Below are positions 5,794 through 6,421 of a stretch of 6,421 bases of DNA, piece after piece. Source of the stretch: Planctomycetota bacterium (GTDB lineage Bacteria; Planctomycetota; UBA11346); the NCBI GenBank assembly GCA_947470885.1, contig CANIXE010000129.1:1-6421 (forward strand), written 5' to 3'. Every line of letters starts with the position of its first letter. Position 1 is the first letter of the stretch. The notes beneath the pieces are model-generated. The model saw only the letters and a program-made list of their open reading frames with translations. It searched no databases and was not told the origin of the DNA. Position numbers and translations under genes: made by a program.

Positions 5794-6421
5794 ATGCGCG
5801 CCCTCGTCCTCGTCGACATCCAGAACGATTTCTGCGCCGGCGGAGCCTTGGCCGTCCCCGATGGCGATGCGGTGGTGGCGGTGGCCAACCGCCTGATGGA
5901 CCACGCCGACCTGATCGTCGCCACCCAGGACTGGCACCCGGCAGAGCACGGCAGCTTTGCCGCGAATCACCCGGGCCGGAATCCCTTTGAACTGGCCGAA
6001 CTGGGCGGCCTGCCCCAAGTCCTCTGGCCGGTCCACTGCGTGGCCTGGACCGGTGGCGCCCAGTTTCATCCCCACCTGGACACCCGGCGAATCCACCGGG
6101 TCTTCCCCAAGGGCACCGATCCGGCCATCGACAGCTATTCGGGATTCTTCGACAATGGCCGGCGTAAGGCCACCGGCCTGGGGGACTGGCTCACAGCCCA
6201 GGGCGTTGACGAGGTCCTGGTCTGCGGCCTGGCCACGGACTACTGCGTGAAGGCCACGGCCATCGACGCTGCGGACCTGGGTTACCGGACCATCCTGGTG
6301 GAAGACGCCTGCCGGGGTGTGGGTCTAATTGCCAACGACCTGACCAATGCCATCAAAAGCTTGCGGGAGAAGGGAGTTTGCATCGTTTCCAGCGAGGCGG
6401 TCCAAAACCGGGAAGCACTAC
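5794..6421 (+). CDS. pncA: Nicotinamidase, C-terminal end cut by the window edge
   Basis: 209 codons are open to the right edge; E. coli PncA is 213 residues, so only the last few residues and the stop are probably missing. The enzyme deamidates nicotinamide to nicotinate, the substrate of the pncB product. Isochorismatase-like fold motifs are all visible: LVDIQNDF (6-13) with catalytic Asp8; TQDWHP (44-49) with metal ligands Asp46 and His48; WPVHCV (78-83) with metal ligand His81; VFPKGTD (103-109) with catalytic Lys106; SYSGFFDN (114-121); and CGLATDYCVKATA (144-156) with nucleophile Cys151 following the usual cis-peptide region. The start has an AGGAG ribosome site. It is probably cotranscribed with nrtR, and so under the same control as pncB-nadE if the two inverted repeats are NrtR operators. 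Confidence 0.95.
   Translation, partial: MRALVLVDIQNDFCAGGALAVPDGDAVVAVANRLMDHADLIVATQDWHPAEHGSFAANHPGRNPFELAELGGLPQVLWPVHCVAWTGGAQFHPHLDTRRIHRVFPKGTDPAIDSYSGFFDNGRRKATGLGDWLTAQGVDEVLVCGLATDYCVKATAIDAADLGYRTILVEDACRGVGLIANDLTNAIKSLREKGVCIVSSEAVQNREAL

Overview
The window is a GC-rich (roughly two-thirds G+C), densely packed bacterial segment. It is chromosomal in character, with no mobile element, CRISPR array, rRNA or tRNA recognised. The gene content (a pncB-nadE pair, an NrtR-type Nudix regulator next to pncA, an HD-superfamily phosphohydrolase and an SRAP protein) and the codon style fit a GC-rich proteobacterium, but nothing here fixes the genus.

Layout, left to right: (1) a minus-strand gene (ATG at 496, running off the left edge) for a divergent SRAP/YedK/HMCES-like protein. 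(2) A 127-bp divergent intergenic region with a perfect 6-5-6 inverted repeat (584-600) just upstream of pncB. (3) pncB (nicotinate phosphoribosyltransferase) and nadE (glutamine-dependent NAD+ synthetase), overlapping by 4 bp on the plus strand. (4) A minus-strand pair, an HD-domain phosphohydrolase followed by an 84-residue two-helix membrane protein with an 8-bp overlap, facing nadE with only 4 bp between the opposing stop codons. (5) A 97-bp divergent intergenic region carrying a second, imperfect copy of the repeat (5021-5037) over a perfect TATAAT. (6) nrtR (Nudix domain plus C-terminal winged helix) and pncA (nicotinamidase, running off the right edge with 209 codons visible), on the plus strand in one probable operon.

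The theme is pyridine-nucleotide salvage and its control. PncA turns nicotinamide into nicotinate, PncB turns nicotinate into NaMN, NadD (not in the window) would make NaAD, and NadE amidates NaAD to NAD+. NrtR is a known family of ADP-ribose-sensing repressors of NAD genes. Two related inverted repeats, one before pncB-nadE and one before nrtR-pncA, are the best candidates for its operators and would join both transcription units into one autoregulated local regulon.

Points worth a second look are the shared operator, the intact catalytic Nudix box in the regulator, the SRAP protein with two substituted active-site residues, and the HD/membrane-protein pair that starts from the same divergent region as nrtR. 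No wholly new system is evident. Most of the window is a recognisable NAD-salvage locus.
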